This document shows, piece after piece, positions 41,418 to 54,239 of a stretch of 64,000 nt of DNA; within the stretch, counting starts at the first letter, position 1; each line of letters opens with the position of its first letter. The position numbers and the translations under genes are program-made. Under the pieces are notes generated by a model. That model had not been told where the DNA came from and made no database searches. It was given only the letters and a program-made list of their open reading frames with translations. Origin of the DNA: Rhizophagus irregularis (lineage: Eukaryota > Glomeromycota > Glomeromycetes > Glomerales > Glomeraceae); contig NC_089439.1 of assembly GCF_026210795.1 (NCBI RefSeq), forward strand, positions 1,054,001-1,118,000, written 5' to 3'.

Positions 41418-44400
41418 ATGGTCAGATATAAATGTCAAATTTGCAAGAGATATTTTTCAACTCCCAGCAGTTTGAGACAGCACGCTAATGCCAAACATCA
41501 TGGAAGAATAACAACTTCTCGACCAAGTGAATCAAGTAAACACGTTTAAAGATTCTCGCGACAACCATCAAGAACAGCGGTTATGCCAGAACATGATGTT
41601 CAGTTATGGAACACACCCATTACAATGCCAGATACATTTACTTCGCATGAAAAATCCACATATCAAGATGATAATATTGGTGAGATGGAGGATATAATAA
41701 TCAACGAAATTCCAACTCAAGATGCAGACAATTTAGAATCTGAACCACGTTATAATCTGCGAAAAAGATCAAAATCAGAAAATATAGAAGAGAGAGCTGA
41801 AGAAATTTTTGAAGAAAATTTTGAGGAGTTGGGAACAGAAATACCAGTAAATCTCGACAATATTGATCTAGATCCTGAAGATCTTCAAGGAGCATCGTTA
41901 GATGATGCTTTAGATGCTATTGAAGGAAAAAATCTACCAAAACGTGTAGCGAAGTGGCCAAACGATGTATACAGAGATTTCATGAGATTAATTGTAGAGG
42001 GTAATATATCTAACAAAATTGGAGATCAAATAATTAAATTCTTTAATAAATATAGCAATCTGAAAGAATCTCCATTACCGAAATCAACCAAAAATGGCAA
42101 AGACCATCTCAATCAAATAACTTCACCTTCATTAGACTTCAAAGAAAAAGTTGTTTCAACCTACAGCGGTATTGACATTACACTCTACTATCGTCCCATA
42201 TTTCACGCTATTCAAGCTCTTCTGCAACGACCAGAAGTAGCTAATAATTTTGTCTATAAGGGAATTCTAAAGAAAAAAAGGGTAAATTTAATAATTATGA
42301 ATAACTAAAAAGAAACTGAAGATCATCACTCATATTTTTGGTTGTTTATATTCTTAGGATGATGAAAGCGAAACAAGAGTGTTTAGTGAGCCATATGAAG
42401 GCGACTGGTGGCTGGAAACGGAGAAGACTCTTCCGTCATTAAATCACCTATTGTCTATCATCTTATATTCGGATGGGACCACTTTCGATGGACTGGGCAA
42501 GACATCAGGCCATCCAGTATTTTTAACGCTTGGAAATGTTTCAAATTGGGTTCGAAACCTACCAGAATCTAAAATACTTTTAGGTTTTTTGCCTAAAGTT
42601 CAAGATTCAGGCATTAAAACTACCGAAGTCTTTCGAAGTTTGCAGCGTGAAATATTTTAATATCATGCTTTGGCCTTTACTGGAGAAACCTGATACGTTA
42701 TGTTTTGGGATTAATGGACAAGCGAAAACATTTGCTGCACGAATTTCTTTTTTTTTCGCGGATATGCTCGAAGCAGATGATGTGACCGCTACATATAAAG
42801 GAGCGTGATGTAAAATGCCATGCCATACTTGTATGGTTCTGCAAAATAACTTAAACGATATGAAACTTACACAAGAAGATATACTTTCCAGAACTCATGA
42901 AAATATGAAGGAAATGGTTAGCGCTGGACAAGGAAAGGAGTATTCTGTACATTACGTCAAAAATGCCTTCTGGAAATTTCTGTAAATATCACTAAATTTT
43001 ATAAGTAATGACGACGTTGTAAAAATTTTTTTACATATATAAATTTTTTTACAGAAATCTGAATATATACGAAGCGTGCGTTTCCGACCGTATGCATCAT
43101 ATCGACCTTGGACTTTTTAAATATCAACTGGAGTTTACGTAGGAAATCTTAAAAAAGGTCAGAGGGTTGGAATTACAGAAGATTTTCGACGAACGTCTTC
43201 GACAAATTCCACGTTTTCCAGGCCTTAAATTGTTAAGTAAAATAGGTCAACTAAAAGTAATGACAGCATCAGACTATCATCATATTATGAAGATAGCGAT
43301 TTTTGCTTTGGATGAAATTTTCAGCGAAGAAAATGAAATAACTTGTAAAGAACTTTGTGAACTTTACACGAAGTTTAATAAAATGTATACTATGAGCAGA
43401 CAAGAATTATATACCGAAAATGAACTGAATATCTTTGAAGTAAGAAGAAAAAATTTAAAAAAAATTAACTTTCTTTAAAAGTTAATAGATGATCTAACTA
43501 CTAACTAAAATAGGAAGCAATCATTGATTGGTGCATAGAGTTTAAAAGGATATTCTCCCCATTATCTACTACGGATTGCAGTTTTCCAAAGCTGCATAGT
43601 TGGCGTTATCATGCAGGTAATATAATTTGAAGATGGCTATTAATTTATACAAATTTTAATTTAATTTAATTATTTCAGTACCTGCCATTGTCAAATATGG
43701 TGCACTGAATGGCCTATCAATGGAGACTTATGAAACGCTCCATAAATTATATATTAAAATTCCATATCGAGCAACAAATAGAAAACACGTGATGCAACAA
43801 CTGGTGAACGCTGTTAGTAAAAGTTTTATAAGATTTTTTAACTTTTCTCCAACCATAAATACTAAACTATTAATATTTTTGCAGGTAAAGCGTAAAGAAT
43901 TAACTCCAACTACCAGCGGCATGAAAGTCATTCGTCGTAAAACCGAAGGGTTTGGAAAAATTCTTTGGGAATTAAATCTAGACTCCATTGATGAAAAAAT
44001 AAAATCTTTAAAAAAATCTGAAAATCCGCCAAATCCAAATTATATTGAAGGATTGGCACAAATAATTACAGCGTTGGATACTTTTTTAGACACATCCTCG
44101 CAAGATTCAGAAAATGATTTTTTTATCAAAATTTATGATTCAGTTCATCTAGAAAGTGGAGAAATTCTAAGATCAACGGGTGAATTCCAAGGAAAAGAAT
44201 GGTTTAGCAATGTCGCAGTAACTCATGCGGAGGATCAAGGACAAGACGAAGGTGCTTGGTACGGAAAGTAAGTGAACTTTAAAAATTCGTAAGTACGATT
44301 TTACTTCGTAGTTCTTTACAAATTATTTCTTTTCAAGGTATTGCTATTTTTAAAATTCTTTCGAGGATCATATAAAGAGCCATACGAACTTGCTCTTGTT

Positions 44401-44568
44401 CGTTGGTTTGACATTCATCCAATAGAGCCTATAGTCTATGGTTACTCCCAATTATACTATACTGAAGAATATAACATTATTCCAGTTGAATCTATCAATC
44501 AGGAGGTTCATATAATTCCGAGGTTTAACAAAGAAAATTGCTTTCTGTTAAATAAATATATGTTCTAA
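41418..44568 (+). pseudogene. Plavaka-type transposase, multi-exon, broken
   Basis: Starts at ATG 41418 with a C2H2 finger (YKCQICKRYFSTPSSLRQHA...H). An in-frame TAA at 41547-41549 interrupts exon 1. Recognised stretches: PSLDFKEKVVSTYSGIDITL, EPYEGDWWLETEKTLP, ILYSDGTTFDGLGKTSGHPV, LTLGNVSNWVRNLPESK, a CPxC-like MPCHTC, LSMETYETLHKLYIK, and a terminal ELALVRWFDIHP...EEYNIIPVESI...VHIIPRF. These are hallmarks of Plavaka transposases. Introns that restore the frame: 42282-42357, 42982-43054, 43440-43513 (branch site CTAACTAA), 43617-43678, about 43813-43884 and 44268-44337. Further breaks: a frameshift near 42660 and TGA near 42807. The ORF ends at TAA 44568. Confidence 0.8.
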
Positions 44569-45153
44569 ATCTTCAAAATAAAATTGTATTAAATAAAGAA
44601 AAATGACGTTTCGTCATCTATACAGTATATCTAAAACGCCACTTTAGCTTTTTTCGCTAGTTTTATGAAAAGCCTTTCAGATCGACAAAAAGAGGGAGTC
44701 TTTAATAGTATGATATCTTACGGGTTGCTAGTAAATTAAAGCAATTAAACAAATTGTAAAAAATAGCAATTTATCTCATGATTTCCGTCAGTTAGTATTA
44801 GTACAGAGTTTTCTTCAGTTAGTAATATAGTGGTTATAAAAGCGGAAATCTGCAAAATCGCAGATTACCGCAGAAATACATACATAAAAAATCAGAAACT
44901 TGCAAAATTGCAGATTATTGCATAATTTTGTAAAAAATAAAAGCGGAAATCTGCAAAATCGCAGATTACCGCAGAAATGCATACATAAAAAATCAGAAAC
45001 TTGCAAAATTGCAGATTATTGCATAATTTTGTAAAAAATAAAAAGCAGAAATCTGCAAAATCGCAGACTTCCGCATAAATTCACAAAAAAAATGCGGAGA
45101 TCTGCTAATTTTACAGATCTCCGCAGTTTTGCATCTTAAAAAATTTCCCGATG
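44569..45153. repeat. Right subterminal region of the Plavaka element with 101-bp repeats
   Basis: A 101-bp unit starting AAAAGCGGAAATCTGCAAAA occurs at 44838 and 44939, with a partial third at about 45038. Each contains short inverted CTGCAAAATCGCAG/CCGCAG motifs. No gene is seen from 44569 to 45153. Confidence 0.8.
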
Positions 45154-45877
45154 AATGCAAAGTTAAATGTACCATTAATATCTGTTGATGGTAGGATTGG
45201 CATATTGCGAGTTTTAAATAGTATATTATATCTGTAGATATACTCTATTCCATCATCTTCACTAAAGTTACCATCTCCGAATAATCCCTCAAGGTAAGAA
45301 TCTAAACGTCTTATTGTGGCAAATATTCCAATTCTTACCTTTATTGATCCCAATCGATTTCTTTCATCCTGAAGAATATTCTGGATTGTTTGACTGTGTG
45401 CTATAAGAAATGAAGCATAGTCATGCTTTTTAGGTGTCCCTACTGCAATATCGGCCGTAAAGTTTGAGTCTGTTAACTCCTTTCCTATACGTACCTGATC
45501 ACGACATTCAAAGACTACCTCATAATGTGGGTCTAGGTCAATTTGCATCATGCGGGTTATCTCTTTATTGGTTACCGCCGCTTGTGCTTCACGGATTTGG
45601 CAGATCTCATCCTCATATTCCTGCAATTTTGCATTTGAGCGGGGATATAGGATGGACTTGACAGGTACTTGCTTGAGTTCAGCTAAAACTGATCGGACAA
45701 CTTGTCTGTGTTGGGCACTTTTTGCTTGATGTGTTGACATCTTGTATACTTTTTAGGTCCCTCTTTTATTCAATTACATTTTTTCTGAAAATAAAATTAA
45801 TTGTTCGCCTACCCTATAAGGACAAAAAAAGATGAAGACAGGTTAATATTGCCTTCTAAAATTTATCTGGATATAAT

Positions 45878-46440
45878 CTATTCCTCGTCATCTGAGTCAT
45901 CGTCATCCGAGTCACCGAACACATCCTCATCAGGAGTATTATCCCCATCCTTAAATAACTCAAAATTGCGCATCATTCGGATGTATTCTCCCTTATTAGT
46001 TTCTTCCAATATAAAACTATAATGGAGAATAGCTTGTTCTATGACTACTATTTCTACAAACCTGGTATACTTTTCTTGACTAATTTTAGTTAATTCATTG
46101 GTAAGTTTATCGAGATTTATACCACCATCTGCACAATCTCGCCAGTAAGCCCTTTCAGCTTTTTTACATATATTTGCCACCTGTTTGTATGCCTCTTCGA
46201 CTTGCATGCGTCGCTTCCAGAGTACTCGTTCAGCTTTGGCTCTCCAGATTGGGTTGACTTTTAGAAGATGCAGTCCGAAATTGCTACTTGGAATGCATTC
46301 CAGGATATGCCTACAAGTTCAGGAATTACTGATACTGCATGCGGGATTTGGTGGCTTTTTAGGATCTTCCTATTGATAGCTATAAGATCGGAGACTGTGC
46401 AGCTGAAGATTGTTGCCAGCTTTTCAGCGGTATATGTCAT
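45878..46440 (-). pseudogene. F-box-like coiled-coil protein, copy B (frameshifted, acidic tail kept)
   Basis: ATG at 46440 (TYTAEKLATIFSCTVSDLIA). The frame matches copy A to VSVIPELVG, then one base is missing near 46308 (GGATATGCCTAC against GGATATGGCCCAC in A). Beyond that the next frame continues HILECIPSSNFGLHLLKVN and PIWRAKAERVLWKRR, a coiled coil, and an Asp/Ser-rich tail ending GDSDDDDSDDEE at 45878. This copy shows the full architecture of the family: N-terminal domain, F-box-like, coiled coil, acidic tail. Confidence 0.62.
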
Positions 46441-46843
46441 GTTATGTACTATTTATCTGTATAGTTACTTGGTACCTACCTTTTATTCAATTACAGTTTT
46501 TCTCGGTATAAGGAAAATTGCTTGCCTTGCTATTCCGCTCTATTGACTCCATGGCTGGTTTCCTGGATGGGTTAATATTTCCTTATCTTTTTTGGCTCCA
46601 TTGGCTTTGAAATCCTATTTCTTGTTCGGTTGGAGGTAAGTAGGTGAAAATATAAATAGGTGATTTAGATTATGAAATAAGTAGGATATAAGTGAATTAG
46701 ATTATGAGATAAGTAGGATATAAGTAGGTAAAATTGGTGATTTAGGTTATAAAAAAAGTAGGATATAAGTAGGTGAAAATATTAATAAATGATTTAGATT
46801 ATAAGATAAGTAGGTGAACCAGAATTGGAGTTTTCATACTACT
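46441..46843. repeat. Terminal zone of Polinton B with GTAGGATATAAGTAGGT repeats
   Basis: The first 180 bp match the same place in copy A. From 46630 to 46815 a different repeat occurs: units like ATAAGTAGGATATAAGTAGG and AGGTGATTTAGATTAT, four to five times. The zone ends in AGAATTGGAGTTTTCATACT then ACT, as copy A does. Confidence 0.62.
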
Positions 46844-47172
46844 GCAGGTGGCCGTTCTGATTGCGGTAAATTTTCAGTCACCCCTGTCTTCTTGTATTTG
46901 TCAATAAATCTATGTATTGTGGTAGGGTCACGCCCCATTTTTCTTGCTATTTGTGCAGGGTTAAAATTTTCCATATATGCTAGTATTTTTCCTTTCTCCA
47001 GAGGAGATAATTCGGTATAATGTGACATGATTTTTTAACCGTGCAACGCGTTCATCAGGTCATAAAATTATGAGAAAAACATTTAAAATAATAAAAAATA
47101 GGGGTATAAATAATTTAAATTGAGTGTATCATTACACAACGAAAAATCAGGCGATACTTTCTGAGGTGACTG
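46844..47172 (-). mobile_element. Tc1/mariner fragment (5' end only)
   Basis: On the minus strand from the tip CAGTCACCTCAGAAAGTA at 47172: terminal repeat, leader, and transposase codons from MSHYTELSPLEKGKIL through IARKMGRDPTTIHRFIDKYK to RPPAV, then a sharp join to the Polinton B end at 46843. It is related to, but diverged from, the Tc1 at 35005-36291. Unlike that copy, the KKM/RKM reading frame here is intact across the helix-turn-helix. Confidence 0.88.
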
Positions 47173-49849
47173 TATCTATATTTAAATAAGTAATATAAAC
47201 AAATTGTTTATTTACATAATATTAAAATTTGTCATCCGGTTGTTGATCATTTTTGGCTAACAAAAATATTATTCAGTTTTCACATGATTTGCTAAAAATT
47301 TTATCCCACAATTTTAAGCAAGAAAGAACATTATATAAAAGTGCAATATCACCTTATGGGTGGGTGGGTGGCGCGTCACATTATTGTAATAACTTGAAAT
47401 GATTGACATGTCATGATAGGTTAACGTTAACTTAACGTTAACATAAGATTAGTTTTTGAGTGATTTCCATTTTAAGATGCTGATTCCCCATCTTTGGTAT
47501 TGATTTGCTGATTATATAAATACATTTCAAATCAAGCTTTTCTATTTTAGTACGATCAGCAACTAACAAATCTTTTAGTGTTTTAACGATATACAGTATA
47601 TGTAAATATTGTTACCAACATGTTTATGCCACATGTATATTGTAATAAATAATCGTTACCAAAAAATTTACAATTATTTATCCAATTTTAGAATATCTAT
47701 CATCTAACAATGTATGAATAACACGTTGAACAGAAATTGATTAGTCGGCTGTACGAATTATGAAACTTTCAACGAAACAGATTTGGAAATAAAAAATATA
47801 TACTTACAAAATTACTCCCAGAGTCTAGTGTCATCATTATCCAAGAATTTTCAGTTTACGCTTTTCTCCAAAATTGTGAATACAATTCACAGAATGTCTG
47901 TCATTATTACCCAAGAATTACAGTTTACGCCTAAAACAAATTGATGAGACTTGTGGTCTGAACTTTCTACATATGGTAAGGATAATTAGTAAGAACTCAT
48001 GAATGTATGTATTTTGAATAAGTAATGCGTACCTGTTGCTTTGGACAGAGCTCAAGTTACACTCAAAGTTAATATTATACCAAAAAGCCAGGTGCTCCAT
48101 ATATTCTGTCAAACAATCCCTGATCAATAAATTGCATATGAGTTCCAATGGCCACATACAGAATATATCTTTTTGAGATAGAGTCGTATCAATTGTGTTT
48201 TTCAAATTCACTTGACAAAATGTTCACTTGTTGTAGTTGTATGATATCGAAGTGAACATAGTATAACCAAGTAGAATGAGACGGTACTAATATAACTGTG
48301 TTTTGATGATCGCCTAATTATACGTAATTACACTTACCAAATATTTTTGATATGACAATGTCATTAGTAATGGTTTAGGTCCATGACCGTAAACACTTCA
48401 TATCAAGTAACTAGATTAGTGAAGCGAGTCCATCAAAATACCTGAAGGTAACTCCAGAGAAATATGAGACCTTTCTTCCTTCACTTCAAAGTCCCAAGAC
48501 TAATTTTCCTCGTTCCTCAGTAATCATGAAGATTTTCCTTGTAGTTTACAGTGTTGAATATTTTAGAGGATTATGTTAATGAGAAACAAGTGGCAAGCCA
48601 TGTTCAGAGCATAGATCAGTTATTCGATATTCCAATCCCGTAACTATTTTTGATTTCTAAGATGTCTGCAGAGATTTTATTCTTAATATAACTTCCTTGT
48701 ATATTTTCAGAAACACTAAAACTTCATCAGTCAGAGACTGCTTGAAGAGCACAAGTATTTGTTCCTTGCTGTCTATAAAACTATGTAACATGTGTAGCAA
48801 AAATTATCAGGCGGAGGCTGCTCGAAGAGCACATGAAGTCATGAACCTTCTTCCTTCTTAGTTCATTAATGTGAACAGAATAGTAATAATGTACCGCAGC
48901 ACTAGTAAATACTTCTGGTATTGATCTCTACAAGAATACTCTTTCGTTATCAAGGTGATTATGTGTAATTGATGGAAATGCGAAAATGAATTACATGGAG
49001 AGCTTACATTCGTATTGTGCCTCATTAACAAATCTCACCATAATCGAAATATAAAGTACTTGCTGTACGATTAGATCTGTTGAGACTAATTTGTCTACCA
49101 CTACCTATCCACACATAACATAAGAATCAGTACACGCAAACAGATATACCCTTCAAGTATTACCCCAAATCTCCAGATATAAGAATCGACAAAATACCTG
49201 AAGTAATAAGGAAAATGGCCATGTGGTCATAGTTTATGTTTTCATACTATTAGATTAATAGAACTCCACAAATTAGTTTATCGATCTGCTTCCGTTGAAA
49301 TAAACCAACAGTAACCTCCTAGATTAATCCTTCACTTCTTTGAAAGTCCTATGGACTAATTTTCTTCGTTCTTCAGAAAATCAGTATATGAAATGGAGTG
49401 CCAAAGGGTGAAGGTTTTTTTGTAGTTATCTTATCTTTCTACGTAATAGATTTTGTGTATGAAGTGTTGGAAAACTACGTAATAGATTTTGTGTATGAAG
49501 TGTTGGAAAATAGATAATCGAGCATGATTGAGTATCAAGAGCTATATAGAGCAAAAAAAATAATGGTTATCGAAAAACATTTAACTATAACATGCAAAAC
49601 GCAGAAGAACACATAATATACGTACAACAATTCTACACTTTTGATGACAAATAGATTTCTAAATGTGACATCCTCCGGAAATCTGTTGGATGTCATGTGC
49701 AAGATCATATGAGATTCACAACTCGTGATATAGGATATTTTTTTTCCTGTTGATTCACTATAAATAAGCCAAGTGTAACCTTGAGTCACAACATAAAATC
49801 AGAATAATAATATATTGCCTGCCTATCCACAATCGGCTATTGTTAAAAT
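47173..49849. other. Gene-poor region with degenerate short repeats
   Basis: No ORF over 100 codons and no recognised domain. A 36-bp unit is duplicated in tandem at 49439-49510 (starting CTACGTAATAGATTTTGTGT). A degenerate motif CACTTCTTTGAAAGTCCTAT...GACTAATTTTC appears near 48481 and 49331 and again at 53239 (minus) and 56165. GAAGAGCACA units recur near 48742 and 48825. AT-rich with no sign of coding bias. Confidence 0.55.
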
Positions 49850-50246
49850 TAGGGATTGGAACCGTCCAAAAAAACCTTAACCGGTTAAAAACCGGTTAAC
49901 CAAGAGTCTTAACCAGTTAATAACCAGTTAATATTAAAAATATTTTAAAAACTTTTTTTACTGCAAATTGTACCAATTTTTGATTTTATTACTTGCATAT
50001 TTAGTTATAGGAAGACTATATATCACTAAAATTATTATAAATAAATAGAAAAAAATTCAGCATTAAAACTTCAAGTTTAGGAACATGTGGCCACAATTTA
50101 CATATCTCTGGGCCACATTATATAAATCTGACTAGAATTATGATAAATATAGTTTTAACCGGTTAACCAATTTTCAAAATCCTTTAACCGGTTAACCGTC
50201 TTAACCGGTTAATTAACCGGTTAACATTAACCGGTTCCAATCCCTA
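49850..50246. mobile_element. hAT-type MITE, 397 bp
   Basis: Perfect 8-bp target duplication GTTAAAAT (49842-49849 and 50247-50254). Terminal inverted repeat TAGGGATTGGAACCG at both ends. Subterminal zones are packed with AACCGGTT palindromes (at least eight, as TTAACCGGTTAA). No ORF. An 8-bp duplication and TAGGG ends are typical of hAT elements, so this is a non-autonomous hAT. Confidence 0.93.
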
Positions 50247-50254
50247 GTTAAAAT

Positions 50255-53200
50255 AAGCCAATGTGTCATGGTCTCGTAGTTGGAGTGTCCACTGGTATAC
50301 TATAATACTACGCCATAAAACAAAGAATTCCACACAATATAACATATTTTGATCACTGAAGTCAAAGAGTGATGTTTACAGGTTCTCCCTTTTCTGATTT
50401 CTTTCTATTTTATATATCAAAGACCACTCCAGTTACAAAAAAAACAATTTATGTTATCAACTATTAAAAATTTCTTCATTTCTCATTCTTAAAGAAATGT
50501 TGAAAACACGAACAATCTCCATGAAAATCAGAACCCACTCATTCGATAATTACTAGAATCAACTACGAGGTTGAACACAGTATAATATAAAATTGTTGTT
50601 ATAGTGTTATTACAGACTCCTTACTGTTAATATCTATTCCTGTGTACCCTCTTAATTCCGAAATGATAAATAATTATAACACGCCTCAATTATTAGTGTT
50701 GCTTACTATTTTCTTCTTTGTATGTTTGAGTGTTATTGTTGACAATTGTTGTGCTAGTTCTTAACACCGTTAGTTGTCATTCCAGATATAACAGTGATTC
50801 GAAAAACATCGGAAACAAATTATATAGAAGGTTATTTGTTAGTGGATATACAGTTGCAATATCCGGTTCGAGATACTGAAATTCTTAACTCCTAAGCGCA
50901 CAAACTTTGTACTAGTAATCTCGATGAAGTTGGACAAATCATTATATTTGTCATTCTTGGGTTAATAATATGTGTCCATCGTGAAAGTAGATCACTTCTT
51001 ATCGCTTATTTTTCTTAGTTCAACAAACCCTATCAAATATTTCTTAAATGCAGCCGTAATTCTGTATCATATGAAAATCCTGTGAACGAAATGTATAATC
51101 AAATTCATAGGAGATGCGGACTAAATAATTTCTGTTGACCACAATGTAATTTAGTTTCTTCAGGATAGTATCGGACGAATAGTATCAGTTACTCAATAAA
51201 TCATTTGAGTGTAATAAAGTCTACACCACGGGCTGTGATTTAGCTTTAGCTAGTTACACATTCTTTGACACATTCTCCCAAATCATTTCCTATTTCCTTC
51301 TATTACCATATAACACTTGTTAATGATATAACATAAGTTACTAACAATACACGTTATTGTTGTCTGTTAGTCCATTGCCAAATATCCTGGTACCAATAGG
51401 TGTCAAAAATCCATTAATCATCAGCATAACAAAAAGTCTGTTAGCAACACATCACCATGTTCTATTGAACGCCTACGTTAATTTTAGTTTAAACCCCCAG
51501 TTTTAAACGTTAATAGACAATAAGTGCTCTTACATGACATGCCTTGAAATTAACCGATCCTTACAGTGTCTCCATTGTTATTTGTTACTGCCTTTTCTTT
51601 GAAAAGTCCATTGTACACTCATAATGGGTACTAGTGTCCATCTTTGAACCTATAAACCTAGGTTCCTAGAACCTCCTTTAGAAACACATTACGAAGTATA
51701 CTCTCTAGGCATTTCCTAAGACTATTACACTATGAACTTACGTTCCTAGAACCTCCTATGCGTGGTTGAGCAGCAAGACGGTCAGGTTGAGCAGTAAGAC
51801 TCTCATGTTATTAATGTGGTCTTTACTGTAGAAGATTATTAGGAAATGTATACAAAAAAAAAATCTTTATGATTTTTCAAGGAACGAGAAAAATTATGAA
51901 GGTTAAAACATCTATGACAAGGCATATATGCAAAAACAATTCTTCAGTTATTAGTTGTAGCCGGAAATAACGGGTTAGGTAATGAATGTATCATTCAATG
52001 GGCCCATGATAATGTCCTTAATCCAGATAATATACATATAATGTCTATTGCGTACCTCTTGTTATTTTTTTAATTGCATTTTTCGTGACAAAAATAGTTG
52101 ATGATATACGTGGACAATATCTTTGAACTTCAAAACAGTTACCAGTGGTAACGATCAGAGACATGCGAATTTGAAAACTGTTAGTTGGTAGTAACAATCC
52201 GACAAATGAAACTCTATCAGCTTTTGATAGTGATATTAATATCTATGTTTGTTCAAAATAACATTTGCATTTCTACTTCGTACCCTCTAGGTAGTAATTC
52301 ACCGCAAAGAAAAAAATTATTGGATAGAAGTCATGTGATACTCTGAACAATTGCTCAGAGTGTCATGTAGTTTCACGTCCAATCCAGTATTTGCTGCGGA
52401 GGATAAAATTAGTGGACAACTGTTGACTGCGGACCCATCAGAAATGCGTAGTAAATGCTCTTCCGACTTTATTCCTCAAAAAGGCCATTCAACGTTTCTA
52501 ACACATGTCGAATATAGTTGTGCTCCTAGTCATAACAAGTGTTATAGAAGATGGTTCACGAGGACATGGCCTGATAATGTTATTGTTTCAAATGAGTCAT
52601 CGCTAGTTATTCTTTGAAAATTTGAGATTTTGTAATTCCTAACTAAGAGACTGTGACCTTAGATTACGAACTCATTATATGATAATATTTGTGTTACAGT
52701 CTAGTCCCTTCCAAAAGACTGAGCTCCTCTCAGTTGCACTGATTTTTTCTTTGTAATGTTTTCATACGTAGCAAAAATCTATTCCCGTCATTTCTCACTC
52801 TATCGTATACTCAATATAAACGTCAACACTCAGATCATCCCAATCATTGATGTTATGCTTATGTAGCATCTCTGTTCTTCAAGGATTATGAAAATGCGCA
52901 GGATGTGTTTTGTTATAACATCTAAGGAAAGAGTATGATTGGGAGTTTAATAATTCTGTGGTTTCTTATATCAACAAATGTGAATAAGATAATGCAGATA
53001 GATTCTTTTGGTCATTTGAGAAACAACACTAAGCGAAGCTGTAAATGAATCCTACTTGTATCCATAGAATTACGACAGAGAATAATGAATGTTTACCTCA
53101 TGCAATAGTTTATGTGTTGTTTTCGTTTCCAATCATCTTTCTTTTAAGCTAAAATCAGCCCAATCCTACTGGAATATTCAACAATCACAAATTGATAACA

Positions 53201-54239
53201 CATGGAACAATGATCTTCTCGTGTTGATGAGGGAAAATATTTAGTCCGTAGGACCTTTAAAGAAATGAAATTGTCGTTTGTAGAACAGATAGATAATTGA
53301 TTGAGAAGTAAATTTTAATGATCAGTTGTTAATTATATCATAAAGGAGAGCATTCGCATATAGGCGCACATTGTTATCGTTCTTTCTTCCGATAAGAGAG
53401 ATGCTTCGTGATGGCGATACATTACCTATAATGGAATGGACGGAATCTAACAAACAAGTGTTAATTAGTTTATCTAGCTGCGAATATTTTTTCTCATGAT
53501 ATCACACAATCTGCACGAGACGTATCTGGTCTGTTGAACTGATGCGAACAAAAATTCTCCCATTATTACGAACACCATTATGAGATAATAAAGTAAGTGA
53601 TCCTAGAAAATGAGAATACCAATAACACGAGCAGCCCATATGTTGATTCATCCAGACTATGATCCTTATACTAGTTCTCTACAAAAGAATCTTATTCTCG
53701 TTCCTGTCTTTGTCCCATCAATCATGACAACATTCTCGTTCTCATTCTTGTTATTCCAATACTCGTTTTCGTATTTCACACTTTTGTTTTTCGAACACAA
53801 GTGTTGACACTTTATACTATAATGTGACTCGCAATTACATTTAAAGTTTTCTAGTTAGCTTTTTCATCATTTTCGATTTGTGTGGGATAAATAACATCAC
53901 AAGATCAACTTTATTAAAAAATGAAAAATAAAGATAAATGCCTTACATAAAGGATACATTACTATAGTCATACAAAGTGTCTATAATCTACTTCACATCT
54001 TTTATATAGCAACCTCGTGCTATTAGCTGAGCTGTTTTGGGCTTTGCCCTAAAAAAATGAGGAATAGCATTTCATAGAACAGAAACGAGATAATTGTCCC
54101 TTCTTATTCAGACTATTGTATTAACTAAGGTAATCTTTACTATTTGTTCTTTTTGTTGACTTTCTACAAATTCACACAACTACTCTTATAACACACTATC
54201 TTAACTACAATAATCTGATGATAACCTGAATAGTCTTAT
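50255..54239. other. Gene-poor region
   Basis: No supported gene. Holds a lone copy of CTACTTCGTACCCTCTAGGTA at 52273-52293, like the ends of the MITE at 56381. Holds two tandem GGTTGAGCAG(C/T)AAGAC units at 51763-51800; the first lies in a 20-bp sequence (51760-51779) found inverted at 55712-55731. An 88-codon frame at 52351-52617 has no support beyond being open. Confidence 0.5.

Larger units (their letters stand above)
37833..45153 (+). mobile_element. Plavaka-like DNA transposon with companion gene and subterminal repeats
   Basis: 7,321 bp flanked by AA (37831-37832, 45154-45155). Ends are inverted: CATCAGAAAATTTTTT at the left and CATCGGGAAATTTTTT as the complement of the right (14 of 16). 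Left subterminal zone has ATCTGCGCAGAT palindromes (about 37856-37975); right subterminal zone has CTGCAAAATCGCAGAT-type repeats. A multi-exon Plavaka-type transposase on the plus strand and a divergent gene on the minus strand lie inside. A 2-3-bp target duplication fits the CACTA/Plavaka group. Both genes are broken. Confidence 0.82.
34915..45740 (-). pseudogene. PolB copy B (N-terminal half only, four pieces)
   Basis: Translation of the pieces follows copy A: ATG at 45740 with STHQAKSAQHRQVVRSVL, through VTNKEITRMMQIDLDPHYEV, and further pieces matching the Cys/His N-terminal region. It lacks the polymerase motifs altogether because the copy starts at 34915. Besides the three insertions it has single-base losses (for example near 36389). 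At 45590-45620 it retains the uninterrupted sequence at the site where copy A was hit by the Ty3 element, which allowed the target duplication to be identified. Confidence 0.85.
34915..46843 (-). mobile_element. Polinton-like element B, partial and heavily interrupted
   Basis: Begins abruptly at 34915 inside PolB (equivalent to about 21200 of copy A) and runs in the same order to the end zone at 46843. PolB pieces: 34915-35004, 36292-36558, 37303-37832 and 45156-45740; F-box-like 45878-46440. Three insertions separate them: Tc1 (35005-36291), an LTR-like 740 bp (36559-37298), and a Plavaka-like element (37833-45153). Small indels relative to copy A show that it is older. Confidence 0.8.

Noticed and set aside
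46185..46546. Plus-strand frames of 63 and 92 codons
   Set aside because: Antisense to the F-box-like copy B.
52351..52617. 88-codon ORF as a small gene
   Set aside because: No domain, no splice context, no repeat relation; length is within chance for this composition.
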